A stretch of DNA of 64,000 nt from Nonomuraea africana (GTDB lineage: Bacteria; Actinomycetota; Actinomycetes; Streptosporangiales; Streptosporangiaceae): positions 3,162,001 through 3,226,000 of the forward strand of contig NZ_JADBEF010000001.1 of NCBI RefSeq assembly GCF_014873535.1, read 5' to 3'. The notes under the pieces were generated by a model. It did not search any database. It was not told the origin of the DNA and was given only the letters and a program-made list of their open reading frames with translations. This document shows positions 16,185 through 24,003 of this stretch, in pieces. The position numbers and the translations under genes were made by a program. Position 1 is the first letter of the stretch. Each line of letters begins with the position of its first letter.

Positions 16185-16904
16185 CTACGCCAGCCAGCGC
16201 ACGCCGTCGGCCAGGGCTGAGGGGGCGGCGCCCATCATGCGGCGCACGGTGCGGGTCAGGTGGGCGGCGTCGGCGAATCCGGCGGTGTGCGCGGCCTCGG
16301 TCAGCGAGGCGCCTTTCGACAGCACCGCCAGTGCCGCGCGCAGGCGTGCCCACAGCACATACGGCCGGAACGGCAGCCCGAACTCGCCGGTGAACAGGTG
16401 GGACAGCCGGCTGGGCGACAGGTGCACGGCGGTCGCGACGTCGCCGAGCCGCACCTGGGCAGGCAGCATCGCTTCGATGATCTGCGCCGCTTCGCTCAGC
16501 GCGGGGTGGCCCGGGCGCGGCGGTGTCGCCCCGGTCAGAGCGGTGACCAGCGCGTGCAGCGAGGGCCGGTCACGCCGGGCGGGCACGTCCAGATGCAGGC
16601 GCCAGGCCGCGGCTGAGCCGGTTCGCGGCCGGTCGAGTGCCGGCACGGCCTGGGCCGGGTCGATCAGGGCCAGCAGCGCGTCGGCGCTGCCGCGCACTAT
16701 CGCGTGCGGGGCGTTGGCCGGGATGAGCGCGGCCGTCATGGCGTGTTCGGCGCCGTCGGCGCCAGCCAGGATCAGATCGTCCCCGATCAGGAGCTGCACG
16801 GCGTGGTGGGCGTGCAGGCCGCCCGCGCCGATGTGGCCGCCGTAATACAGCCGGCCCGGCTTGATCGTCGCCCAGCCCCGCGTTCGGGCTGCGGGCAGGG
16901 GCAT
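16185..16904 (-). CDS. AraC-family transcriptional regulator
   Basis: A 239-residue regulator. A short cupin-like N-terminal part (GLHAHHAVQLLIGDDLIL, ALIPANAPHAIVRGSADAL) is followed by the two HTH units VRLGDVATAVHLSPSRLSHL and LTEAAHTAGFADAAHLTRTV, ending R-R-M-M-G-A-A-P-S. ATG 16904 was chosen over the GTG at 16910 because GGAGG lies five bases before it. It is upstream of the flavoprotein gene on the same strand, which may be its target. Confidence 0.87.
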   Translation of the reverse strand: MPLPAARTRGWATIKPGRLYYGGHIGAGGLHAHHAVQLLIGDDLILAGADGAEHAMTAALIPANAPHAIVRGSADALLALIDPAQAVPALDRPRTGSAAAWRLHLDVPARRDRPSLHALVTALTGATPPRPGHPALSEAAQIIEAMLPAQVRLGDVATAVHLSPSRLSHLFTGEFGLPFRPYVLWARLRAALAVLSKGASLTEAAHTAGFADAAHLTRTVRRMMGAAPSALADGVRWLA

Positions 16905-17006
16905 CAACACCTCCGTCGAATGCGCAGAAGGGGAAAGGGCAAAGGACGCCGAGAGGATACAAGAGGAGAGCTGGCCCGGGATGCTCCAGGGCCGAGGCGT
17001 GGCAGC

Positions 17007-17145
17007 TCAGGAGGCGGCTTCGCCCGCTTCGTGCCCGGCCTCCCACCCTTCGCGCACCGCGACGGCGGCAATCGCCAGGGCGGCGATCGGGTCGGCCCAC
17101 CACCAACCCAGCAGCGCGTTGAGCACCAGCCCGGCCAGCTCCCAC
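17007..17145 (-). pseudogene. Cation diffusion facilitator C-terminal remnant
   Basis: The last 45 codons of a minus-strand frame read LAGLVLNALLGWWWADPIAA then LAIAAVAVREGWEAGHEAG and stop. A final membrane helix with WWWADP-I-A-A-L and an E-G-x-E-A tail is typical of actinobacterial CDF-type cation transporters. The upstream five helices are absent; methyltransferase-like sequence is joined directly in front of it. Confidence 0.55.
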
Positions 17146-17446
17146 GAGCCGGGCAGCACCCCCGCGACGTCAGCTGCCGGCACATACAGCGCCCGTCCGG
17201 GCCGAGCAGATTGATCCAGACCACCACGCCATCGCCGACCAGGACCCGATCGAGTTAACCGGCGAAGCAGAAGTGTCCACCAGCACGGCCGCATCCACGC
17301 TCGAGCCGGCCAGCGGCAGCCGCGAGGCTTCGCCCTGCACCCGAGCCCCCGGCGCGCCTACGGCCTGGGCGAGCATGTCGGCCGACAGATCCACGCACAC
17401 CACCGCCCCGAAGTGACCCGCCAGCAGCGGAGTGATCTGACCGGTT
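17146..17446 (-). pseudogene. SAM-dependent methyltransferase fragment
   Basis: Minus-strand reading gives GTGQITPLLAGHFGAVVCVD then LSADMLAQAVGAPGARVQGE and ASRLPLAGSSVDAAVLVDT. This is the SAM-binding G-x-G motif, acidic loop and D-A motif of a class I methyltransferase. After a frameshift it continues as LVGDGVVVWINLLGPDGR and VPAADVAGVLPGSW before joining the CDF remnant. The N-terminus is replaced by the repeat tract. It cannot encode a complete enzyme. Confidence 0.6.
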
Positions 17447-17863
17447 CCCCCCGGGGCGCCCGAGAGAGCCGGTTTTCCTTGGAGCGCCGGTTCCGGTCTC
17501 CTGGGGAGCAGGTTTCTTCCGGAGCGCCGGGCCGGGGAGAGCCCGCTTGCCTGGGGAGCGGCTTCCGGTCTCTCGGAGATCAGGGTTTCTTCCACAGCGC
17601 CAGAACCGGTTAATCCGGAGCGCCGGTTCCGGTCTCCCGGAGGGCCGGCTTCTCTGGAGGCGGGATTCCGGTTCCGCAGGAGGGCCGGTTCCTCCAGAGC
17701 GCTGGGGTTCCTGCTCCCGGGGAGCCCGTCCCCCGGGAGCCCGTCCTCGGGGAGCCGGTTCTGGGAGCGGGTCTCGGGAAGCCGGTTTCCCTGGGTGCTC
17801 CTTCTGGGAGGGCGGGCGGTTACTCGGTGGCATGGACCGTCGGGGAGTCGGCATGATGTCCCG
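17447..17863. repeat. Degenerate tandem repeat tract, no gene
   Basis: About 400 bases made of imperfect units built on GGAGCGCCGGTTCCGGTCTC followed by C-Y-GGRG. The unit is identical over 21 bases at 17481 and 17617, with variants in between (GGAGCGCCGGGCCGGGG, GAGCGGCTTCCGGTCTCTC) and further decay to 17830 (GGGGAGCCGGTT, GGGAAGCCGGTTTCCCTGG). Many units can fold as GC hairpins. No codon-periodic frame is seen. It lies between methyltransferase debris and the GNAT gene. Confidence 0.75.
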
Positions 17864-18796
17864 GTGACTCTGACGATGCGTGCCTACACGGACGCCGACC
17901 TGCCCGCCCTCCAGGACACCGTCGCGGGCTGGATCGCCGAGGCGGGCAGGTGCGGATACGACCACATCGGCGAGCTGCCGCACCGCATCTACGAGAACCT
18001 GCGCGGCCGGCGTCCCGTCGGCTCCCTCGTCCACCTTTGGGAGGACTCCTCCGGCATCGTCGGCCTGGCCATCAACCTGCGCTTCGGCGCCGCCTTCGAC
18101 GTCTTCACCGCCCCCTCCCTGCGCGGCACGTCCGCCGAACTGCGGATGCTGCGCGCCGCTCACGAGAGCACCGCCGCCTCGATGGATCCCGCCGAGCCGT
18201 ACGTGCTGACCGACCTGTTCGACTGCGACACGACCAGGATCGACCTGCTCGAGCAGCTCGGATACGAGCACTTCCGCACCTGGGACCACGTCAACGACCG
18301 CGATCTCGGCCTGCCCCTCCCCTCCCCCGCACTCCCCGAAGGCTTCCGGGTGCGCTCGGCCCGCCTGGCCGACGCCGAGCAGCTCGCCGTGGCACGCAAC
18401 CACTCCTTCGAGGAGGACTGGACGGGCGAGCTGTACAGGTCGGCGGTGATGGACCAGCCCGGCTATGATCCGGCGCGGGAGATCGTCGCCGAGGCGCCCG
18501 ACGGACGGATCGCCGCCTTCACCGTGTACTGGGTCGACGAGCTGAACCGGGTCGGCCACTTCGAGCCGGTCGGCACCCATCGCGACTTCCAGCGGCGCGG
18601 CCTCGGCAAGGCGGTGATGCTCGAGGCGATGCGGCGCATGCGCGACCTCGGCCTGACCACGGTGACCGTCAACCACAACGCGGAGAACGACGGCGCCCGC
18701 GCACTGTACGCGTCGCTGGGGTTCGTCCGCCGGCACGAGACGTACGGCTTCCGCGCGCCCAGACCCGCGAAACCAGAATCGCGCAGACCGGCGTAA
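17864..18796 (+). CDS. GNAT-family acetyltransferase with two GNAT-like halves
   Basis: A 310-residue protein. The C-terminal half has a clear GNAT acetyl-CoA site: VGTHRDFQRRGLGKAVMLEA (R-R-G-L-G-K) and TVNHNAENDGARALYASLGF. The N-terminal half (MRAYTDADLPALQDTVAGWI) has a degenerate GNAT fold, as in mycothiol synthase-like two-domain enzymes. Acceptor unknown. The GTG at 17864 has no obvious ribosome site; MRAYTDADL four codons later is another possible start. The stop codon lies in the first copy of a 24-bp tandem duplication. Confidence 0.83.
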   Translation: MTLTMRAYTDADLPALQDTVAGWIAEAGRCGYDHIGELPHRIYENLRGRRPVGSLVHLWEDSSGIVGLAINLRFGAAFDVFTAPSLRGTSAELRMLRAAHESTAASMDPAEPYVLTDLFDCDTTRIDLLEQLGYEHFRTWDHVNDRDLGLPLPSPALPEGFRVRSARLADAEQLAVARNHSFEEDWTGELYRSAVMDQPGYDPAREIVAEAPDGRIAAFTVYWVDELNRVGHFEPVGTHRDFQRRGLGKAVMLEAMRRMRDLGLTTVTVNHNAENDGARALYASLGFVRRHETYGFRAPRPAKPESRRPA

Positions 18797-18821
18797 TCAG
18801 AATCGCTCAGACCGGCGGCAC
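18774..18821. repeat. 24-bp tandem duplication at the GNAT stop
   Basis: CAGAATCGCGCAGACCGGCG plus TAAT (18774-18797) is repeated as CAGAATCGCTCAGACCGGCG plus GCAC, and a third start, CAGAATG, follows. The first copy supplies the GNAT stop codon. It looks like recent replication slippage at the end of the gene. Confidence 0.65.
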
Positions 18822-19053
18822 CAGAATGAAGTAGCGATCCAGCGCCGCCCGATCTCCCCGCACCGCGTCCCCGCAGCCGGTCCCTGACGAGGTGGGCCAC
18901 GTATCGGTGCATCCAGCCCAGGTGCGCGACCAGGTCGGCCACGGTCCAGCCGGGACAGGACGGGACCGGGGGCGTCTCCTCGAAGTCCGCGGCCCGGCGA
19001 ACCGCGGTCTCGAACGCCTGGACCTCACGACTGAAGTGCGGCAGGTGGTCCAT
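18807..19053 (-). pseudogene. Truncated maleylpyruvate isomerase/DinB-like gene
   Basis: From ATG 19053 the minus strand reads MDHLPHFSREVQAFETAVRR, then PVPSCPGWTVADLVAHLGWM and HRYVAHLVRDRLR, the N-terminal helices of the DinB/maleylpyruvate isomerase fold with the metal-ligand His. The expected continuation, GDRAALDRYFILVPP, is in another frame, and the gene then ends after about 80 codons where homologues have 200 or more. It is a frameshifted, truncated copy. Confidence 0.65.
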
Positions 19054-19097
19054 GTCCCCACGGTCGCCTTTCCGCCGGTCCGCCAAATGAAGGCGCT

Positions 19098-19937
19098 TCA
19101 GGTACGGACGATGGCCAGGGGGCACGGCGCCTGGTGGAGCATCGCCTGGCTGATCGAGCCGAGCACCAGGCCGGCGAACCCGCCCCTGCCGCGCGAGCCG
19201 ACCACCAGCAGGTCGGCGCGCTCGCCAGCCTGCTTCAGCACCTCGGCGGGATGGCCCTTGACGATGTCGTCCACCACCACGACGTCCTGGTGCCGCTGCC
19301 GCCAGCCGTTCAGCACCTCCCGCAGACGCTCGATGTCGGACTTCTCGTCGCCGGGCTCGTGGGGAGCGGTTTCGAAGCCGCTCACGTCCATGCCGGGCCG
19401 CGCGTGGACGATTCGCAGCCGTACCCCTCGCAGGCTCGCCTCGGTGAAGGCGAACCTGAGCACGCTCTCGGCCGTGCGCACGCCGTCCAGGCCCACGACC
19501 ACCTCGCCCAGCGGGCTGACCGGCACCTGGCGCACCACGACCACGTCGCAGGGGGCGTGTCCCGCCACGCCGTAGGCCACGGAGCCGACGAGCATGCCGC
19601 GCACCCTGCCCAGCCCGTGGTTGCCGACGACGAGCAGCTCGGCCTCCTCGGCGGCGGCGATCAGAGCCGCGCGCGGGTCGCCGGGCAGGAGCGCCGAGTC
19701 GACCACGATCCCCGGCTCCTCGCGGCGGGCCCGCTCGAGCCCGGCCGTCACCACCGTCGTCGCGCCTTCCCGCATCCACGTGGCGACGCTGGCGTACCTG
19801 CCGCCCACGTTCTCGCACGCCCACCTGGGCATGGCGTTGACCACGCGGAGCGGCACGTCTCGCAGGCGCGCCTCCGTGGCCGCCCAGGCGACCGCCTCCA
19901 GCCCCGCCCGCGAACCGTCGACCCCGACCACGATCAT
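19098..19937 (-). CDS. Universal stress protein with two UspA domains
   Basis: A 279-residue cytosolic protein with two UspA repeats. Each begins with the strand and loop VVGVDGS (MIVVGVDGSRAGLEAVAWAA; GEVVVGLDGVRTAESVLRFA). Each also has an ATP-binding signature G-2x-G-9x-G-S (GNHGLGRVRGMLVGSVAYG and GSRGRGGFAGLVLGSISQA). ATG 19937 has an AGGAGG site. It is downstream of the potassium transporter in the same orientation, 80 bases away. The block also holds Na+-type transporters, so a role in osmotic or ionic stress is plausible. Confidence 0.9.
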   Translation of the reverse strand: MIVVGVDGSRAGLEAVAWAATEARLRDVPLRVVNAMPRWACENVGGRYASVATWMREGATTVVTAGLERARREEPGIVVDSALLPGDPRAALIAAAEEAELLVVGNHGLGRVRGMLVGSVAYGVAGHAPCDVVVVRQVPVSPLGEVVVGLDGVRTAESVLRFAFTEASLRGVRLRIVHARPGMDVSGFETAPHEPGDEKSDIERLREVLNGWRQRHQDVVVVDDIVKGHPAEVLKQAGERADLLVVGSRGRGGFAGLVLGSISQAMLHQAPCPLAIVRT

Positions 19938-20017
19938 GACGTCCTCCTGCTCCCCCTCTCCATGAGAGCACGAGGCGCGGGACGGCCCCGCGCCGAGGTG
20001 GCGCGGAAGCGCGGCGG

Positions 20018-21361
20018 TCAGCCCACGATCACGCGTTCCTCTGGCAGCTCGTAGCGGCGCGTCCGCTCCTTCAGCGCCAGCGCCGAACCCAGCGTCAGCG
20101 GGCCGATCCTGCCGACGAACATCAGCAGGCTGAGCAGCACGTGCCCGGCCACAGAGGTGTGGGCCGTGATACCCGTGGACAGGCCGTTGGTGGCGAAGGC
20201 GGAGATGACCTCGAACAGGACCCTGTCCAGGCTGTACGGCGTGAGCAGCAGCAACCCGTAGGTCGAGACCGCCACCAGGACCACGCCCATGAGCGTGATC
20301 GTCATGGCCTGCCGCTGCGTGGACTCGGGCAGGCGGCGGTGCCCCACGTTGACGCGGGGCTCGCCGCGCAGCTCGGCCCAGATGATGAAGGCCAGCAGCC
20401 CGAACGTGGTCACCTTGATCCCGCCCGCGGTGCTGGCGCTGCCGCCGCCGATGAACATCAGCAGGTCGGTGAACAGCCAGCTGGAGGGGTTCATGTGGGC
20501 GATGTCGAGGGTGTTGAAGCCCCCTGAGCGCGGCATCACCGCGGCGAAGAAGGCGGCCAGCGGCTTGTCGGCGTCGTCGAGCGCGCCCATCGTGCGCGGG
20601 TTGTGCCACTCGGCGGCCAGGAAGAACAGCGTGCCGATCGCCAGCAGGACGAGCGTGACGACCACGGTGATCCTGGTGAGGACCGACCAGCGGCTCGGGT
20701 GCCGCCAGGTCTTGGCCAGTTCGAACACGACGGGAAAGCCCAGGCCGCCCACGATGACCGCGATCGCGATGGGCAGGCAGATCCAGGGGTCGGCCACGAA
20801 CCGCATGAGGTTGTCGGGCCACAGGGCGAAGCCCGCGTTGTTGAACGCCGAGACGGCGTGGAAGCCGCCCAGGTAGAGCGCCCGGCCGAGCGGCTCGCCG
20901 TACCCGATCATGAAGCGGGCGGTCAGCGCCAGCGCGATGACGGCCTCGGAGGCGAGGCTGAAGGCGACCACGTTGCGCACCAGGCGGCGCATGTCGGTGA
21001 CGCTCACCGACTTCGTCTCCGTCGCCACCGCGATCCTGGTGCGCAGGCCGAGCCGGCCGGCCAGCAGCGCGGTGAAGAGCGTGGCCATGGTCATGATGCC
21101 GAGTCCGCCTACCTGGAACAGGCCGGCGATGACCACCTCGCCGAACACCGACCAGTGCGACCCGGTGTCGACCACGACCAGGCCCGTCACGCACACGGCG
21201 GAGGTCGCCGTGAACAGCGCGGTCAGCCAGCCGCTCGACTCGCCCGTCGCGGTGGCGATCGGCAGTGTCAGCAGCGCGGTGCCGACCAGGATGGCGGTGC
21301 CGAAGCCGGTGGCGACGATCTGCGCGGGATGCTGGAGCCGGGTCTGGAAACGCCGTCTCAT
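20018..21361 (-). CDS. TrkH/KtrB-type potassium transporter subunit
   Basis: A 447-residue membrane protein with the fourfold pore layout of the Trk/Ktr superfamily. Selectivity-loop glycines can be seen in TATSAVCVTGLVVVDTGSHW, FHAVSAFNNAGFALWPDN, PRSGGFNTLDIAHMNPSSW and ISAFATNGLSTGITAHTS. IGGGSASTAGGIKVTTFGLL is another signature. It conducts K+ (or Na+) across the inner membrane. The usual cytosolic RCK/TrkA partner is not encoded next to it. The ATG overlaps the stop of the shortened antiporter gene by 4 bases. Confidence 0.92.
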   Translation of the reverse strand: MRRRFQTRLQHPAQIVATGFGTAILVGTALLTLPIATATGESSGWLTALFTATSAVCVTGLVVVDTGSHWSVFGEVVIAGLFQVGGLGIMTMATLFTALLAGRLGLRTRIAVATETKSVSVTDMRRLVRNVVAFSLASEAVIALALTARFMIGYGEPLGRALYLGGFHAVSAFNNAGFALWPDNLMRFVADPWICLPIAIAVIVGGLGFPVVFELAKTWRHPSRWSVLTRITVVVTLVLLAIGTLFFLAAEWHNPRTMGALDDADKPLAAFFAAVMPRSGGFNTLDIAHMNPSSWLFTDLLMFIGGGSASTAGGIKVTTFGLLAFIIWAELRGEPRVNVGHRRLPESTQRQAMTITLMGVVLVAVSTYGLLLLTPYSLDRVLFEVISAFATNGLSTGITAHTSVAGHVLLSLLMFVGRIGPLTLGSALALKERTRRYELPEERVIVG

Positions 21362-21681
21362 GACTGCCTGCCCAGGCGGCGGGCGACGCCGTACCAGGCG
21401 GGCGCCTCGCGCGCCTCGTCGAACCACCGGGCCACGACGACATCAGTGGAGGAATGGAGCAGGATCGACAGCACGATCGTGACCGCGACGAGTTGGAAGA
21501 CCTGCTGTGAGGCCGCGATGGTTGAGCTGAGCACGATCAGACCGTAGACCACCGAGGCGAAGCCCTTCGGACCGAACCAGGCCACCAGGAACAGCGCGGC
21601 CGTGGACAGGATGGTCCTGTGGGCCGGGCTGGACAACAGGACGGCGAGCAGGAGCACGCCGGCGAAAGCCGTCAGCAGCAC
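21358..21681 (-). CDS. Internally deleted Na+/H+ antiporter (CPA1/NhaP-like)
   Basis: A 107-residue open frame from GTG 21681 with a GGAGG site. The first 33 residues (VLLTAFAGVLLLAVLLSSPA, RTILSTAALFLVA) resemble the extreme N-terminus of a cation/proton antiporter. The following AWFGPKGFASVVYGLIVLSS, then TIAASQQVFQLVAVTIVLSI and LLHSSTDVVVARWFD, match its C-terminal helices. The roughly 300 residues that would lie between, including the ion-binding Asp helices, are missing, yet the frame is kept. It may be a relic or a small membrane protein in its own right. It is translationally coupled to the TrkH gene. Confidence 0.7.
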   Translation of the reverse strand: MLLTAFAGVLLLAVLLSSPAHRTILSTAALFLVAWFGPKGFASVVYGLIVLSSTIAASQQVFQLVAVTIVLSILLHSSTDVVVARWFDEAREAPAWYGVARRLGRQS

Positions 21682-21715
21682 GATGTCCCTCCGCGGGAAA
21701 TCCGTCGAACCTGAA

Positions 21716-21743
21716 TATTGCCGACCAGACTTCCCGGCGCACC
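21716..21743 (-). promoter_or_regulatory. 28-nt leader element, copy 1
   Basis: On the minus strand the element reads GGTGCGCCGGGAAGTCTGGT followed by CGGCAATA, 35 bases upstream of the shortened antiporter start. The core GCCG...CGGC can pair as a short hairpin. A copy with only two differences occurs at 24004-24031 upstream of the CBS/permease genes. The position before two ion-transport units suggests a promoter element, operator or RNA leader; which of these cannot be decided here. Confidence 0.6.
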
Positions 21744-21798
21744 GCGCCCTACCGTAACAGCAGGACCGGTGCCACCGTCTATACGCTTTCTTGACGCG

Positions 21799-22206
21799 TC
21801 AGGAGTTGAGCTCGTCGATGGCGGTCTCGGCCGTGGGCCTGACATCCAGCAGCTTCGTCATCCCGGTGATCGTGAACACGTCCAGGCATCTGCCGTGGAG
21901 CCCCGAGACGACCAGCCGGCCGCCCAGCACCTTGATCGAGCGGTGGACGCTCACGAACAGCGAGAGCCCTGCGGAGTCGCAGAGGGTGACGTCCGCCATG
22001 TCGATGATCAGCAGGGGCGGGTCGGCGGCCTCGATGGCCCGCGCGATGCGATCGCGCACCATCGGCGTGCCGTTGAAGTCGAGCTCTCCTGACAGCCTCG
22101 CGATCAAGCATCTGCCCTGGAGACCCAAGCTCAGCGAGACCGTGTAGGGCTGGTCGAGCGGCACAATCGCTCCATCCGGTACGGCAAGGCGGTCAGCAGC
22201 CATCAT
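21799..22206 (-). CDS. STAS-domain anti-sigma factor antagonist
   Basis: About 135 residues. RCLIARLSGELDFNGTPMVR opens the STAS fold and LLIIDMADVTLCDSAGLSLF carries the D-S-A-G-L motif whose serine is the phosphorylation site in SpoIIAA/RsbV proteins. Such proteins bind an anti-sigma kinase and release a stress sigma factor. No kinase partner is adjacent. The start is uncertain among TTG 22218, ATG 22206 and ATG 22203; ATG 22206 is given. Confidence 0.87.
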   Translation of the reverse strand: MMAADRLAVPDGAIVPLDQPYTVSLSLGLQGRCLIARLSGELDFNGTPMVRDRIARAIEAADPPLLIIDMADVTLCDSAGLSLFVSVHRSIKVLGGRLVVSGLHGRCLDVFTITGMTKLLDVRPTAETAIDELNS

Positions 22207-22237
22207 TGCATGGTGCAAAACTCACCCTTGCCCCGCC

Positions 22238-23530
22238 TTACAGCAGATAACGCAACCACAAGTACGGCACCACCAGCGCCACCGTGACCAAAGTCACCAC
22301 CAAGCCGTACTTGGTGAACTCCCAGAAACTGATCGGCGTGCGGTTACGCGCGGCGATGCCCAGCACGACCACGTTGGCCGCCGCGCCCACCGCGGTGGCG
22401 TTGCCGCCCAGGTCGGCGCCGAAGGCGAGGGACCACCACAGCACCTGTCCCGCGTCGTTGCCGCCGTTGGCCTGCACCAGCTCGGCGACGATCGGGCTCA
22501 TGGTGGCCACGTAGGGGATGTTGTCCACGATCGCCGACAGCCCGGCCGAGGCCCACAGCAGTCCCATCGTGGTCAGTCCCAGCCGCCCCTCGGTGGCGCT
22601 GACGGCCATCTCCGACAGCTGCCCGATCACCCCGGTGTTCACCAGCGCGCCGACCATGACGAACAGCCCGGCGAAGAAGACGAGCGTCGGCCACTCGACC
22701 TCTTCGAGCGCGTCATGTGTGGTGATCTTGGTGGCCGCCACCAGCAAGCCCGCGCCCAGGAGCGCCACCACCGAGGGCTCGTAGTGCAGCACCGGATGCA
22801 GCACGAAACCGACCATCACGAGGGCGAGCACGGCGAGCGACTGCCACAGCAGCCGCGGGTCGCGGATCGCCTCCCGCTCGTTGAGCGTCATGATCTCCGC
22901 GGCGCGGTCGGGGTCGTAGACGAACGCCTTGCGGAACAGGATCCTGCACAGCCCGACGAACACCGCCATCAGCACGACGACCATCGGCGCCATGTGGACG
23001 AGGAAGTCGTTGAACGACAGCCCGCCCCTGCTGGCGATGATGATGTTGGGCGGGTCGCCGACCAGCGTCGCCGCGCCGCCGATGTTGGAGGCCATCGCCT
23101 CGGCGATGAGGTACGGCGCCACGGGAAGCGCCAGCCGTTCGCAGACCAGGAACGTCACAGGGGCGATGAGGAGCACCGTGGTGACGTTGTCCAGCATCGC
23201 GGAGGCGACGGCGGTGATGAGGACGAGCAGGACCATCAGCCGGAAGGGCCGCCCTCTCGCCCGCTTGGCCGCCCAGATCGCGAGGTACTCGAAGACGCCG
23301 GTCTGCTTGAGCACCCCGACGATGATCATCATGCCGAGCAGCAGGAAGATGACGTTCCAGTCGATGCCCGCGTGCTCGGAGAAGAACGCGTGCTCGGCGT
23401 CGGTGGCGTGGATGAACAGCATCAGCCCGGCCGCGCCCAGCGCCGCCGCCACCCGGTGGATCTTCTCGGTGGCGATGAGCGTGTAGGCGCACAGGAAGAT
23501 CGCCACCGCCAGCCATGCGGTGGCCGTCAC
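22238..23530 (-). CDS. ArsB/NhaD-like ion permease (IT superfamily)
   Basis: A 430-residue membrane protein with about 11-12 helices. Signature sequences are GIDWNVIFLLLGMMIIVGVL, SAMLDNVTTVLLIAPVTFLV, the AMASNIGGAATLVGDPPNII loop, and the symmetric SAIVDNIPYVATMSPIVAEL and FGADLGGNATAVGAAANVVV. These inverted hairpin motifs are shared by ArsB, NhaD and SLC13 proteins; substrate could be Na+/H+ or an oxyanion. The GTG start overlaps the CBS gene stop by 4 bases. The neighbours favour cation transport, as an inference. Confidence 0.88.
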   Translation of the reverse strand: MTATAWLAVAIFLCAYTLIATEKIHRVAAALGAAGLMLFIHATDAEHAFFSEHAGIDWNVIFLLLGMMIIVGVLKQTGVFEYLAIWAAKRARGRPFRLMVLLVLITAVASAMLDNVTTVLLIAPVTFLVCERLALPVAPYLIAEAMASNIGGAATLVGDPPNIIIASRGGLSFNDFLVHMAPMVVVLMAVFVGLCRILFRKAFVYDPDRAAEIMTLNEREAIRDPRLLWQSLAVLALVMVGFVLHPVLHYEPSVVALLGAGLLVAATKITTHDALEEVEWPTLVFFAGLFVMVGALVNTGVIGQLSEMAVSATEGRLGLTTMGLLWASAGLSAIVDNIPYVATMSPIVAELVQANGGNDAGQVLWWSLAFGADLGGNATAVGAAANVVVLGIAARNRTPISFWEFTKYGLVVTLVTVALVVPYLWLRYLL

Positions 23531-23970
23531 GCCTGGACCACCCGGTCGAGCAGTGCCTGGAGCGTGACGGCGCCGTGCAGCCTGCCGCCGGCCACGATGG
23601 CGACCAGCGGGCTGTGGGTGCGGGCCATCAGCGCCGCCAGCTCCAGCACAGTGGCGTCCAGGTCGGTGACCGGCAGCTCGCGCTGCCGTTTCGGCATCGC
23701 CTCGCGTACCGTCCGCCCGTCGATCGCGCGCAGGAACAGGTCGGCGTGCGCCTCGTCGACCACGCGGGCCAGCGCCGGGTCGTCCTGGCAGTAACCGGGT
23801 ACGGCCAGGCGCAGCACCTGGGTGCCGGGAAGGATGGTGAACGGCAGGCCGTCGGCGTCGACGACGATCAGGCCCGGCAGGTCCTGGTCGGCCAGGAGTC
23901 TGGCCGCTTCGAGCACGGGGGTGTCGAGCCCCACGATCGGGAAGTCAGTCATCAGGTCACGGGCGCGCAA
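23527..23970 (-). CDS. CBS-domain protein
   Basis: A 147-residue protein of two CBS repeats: LRARDLMTDFPIVGLDTPVL, AARLLADQDLPGLIVVDADG and then RTVREAMPKRQRELPVTDLD, LELAALMARTHSPLVAIVAG. CBS pairs bind adenosine nucleotides and often gate transporters; this one is coupled by a 4-base overlap to the ArsB/NhaD-like permease. The TTG at 23970 was chosen because GGAGG lies seven bases before it and because the CBS fold begins there. The longer frame runs through the leader element. Confidence 0.85.
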   Translation of the reverse strand: MRARDLMTDFPIVGLDTPVLEAARLLADQDLPGLIVVDADGLPFTILPGTQVLRLAVPGYCQDDPALARVVDEAHADLFLRAIDGRTVREAMPKRQRELPVTDLDATVLELAALMARTHSPLVAIVAGGRLHGAVTLQALLDRVVQA

Positions 23971-24003
23971 GGGTGAGCCTCCGGGAAAGGGGACAACAAG
24001 ACC

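Noticed and set aside
17481..17637. CRISPR-like repeats 136 bases apart
   Set aside because: Only two near-identical copies exist, the rest are degenerate, and spacing is irregular.
21716..21743. Cobalamin riboswitch, because GGGAAGTCTGGT resembles part of its consensus
   Set aside because: The B12 box and the remaining paired elements are absent, and the downstream genes are ion transporters.
22715..23794. A 359-codon plus-strand frame
   Set aside because: It lies antisense to the ArsB/NhaD and CBS genes, whose motifs and start signals are clear; its translation is His/Arg/Gly-rich without structure.
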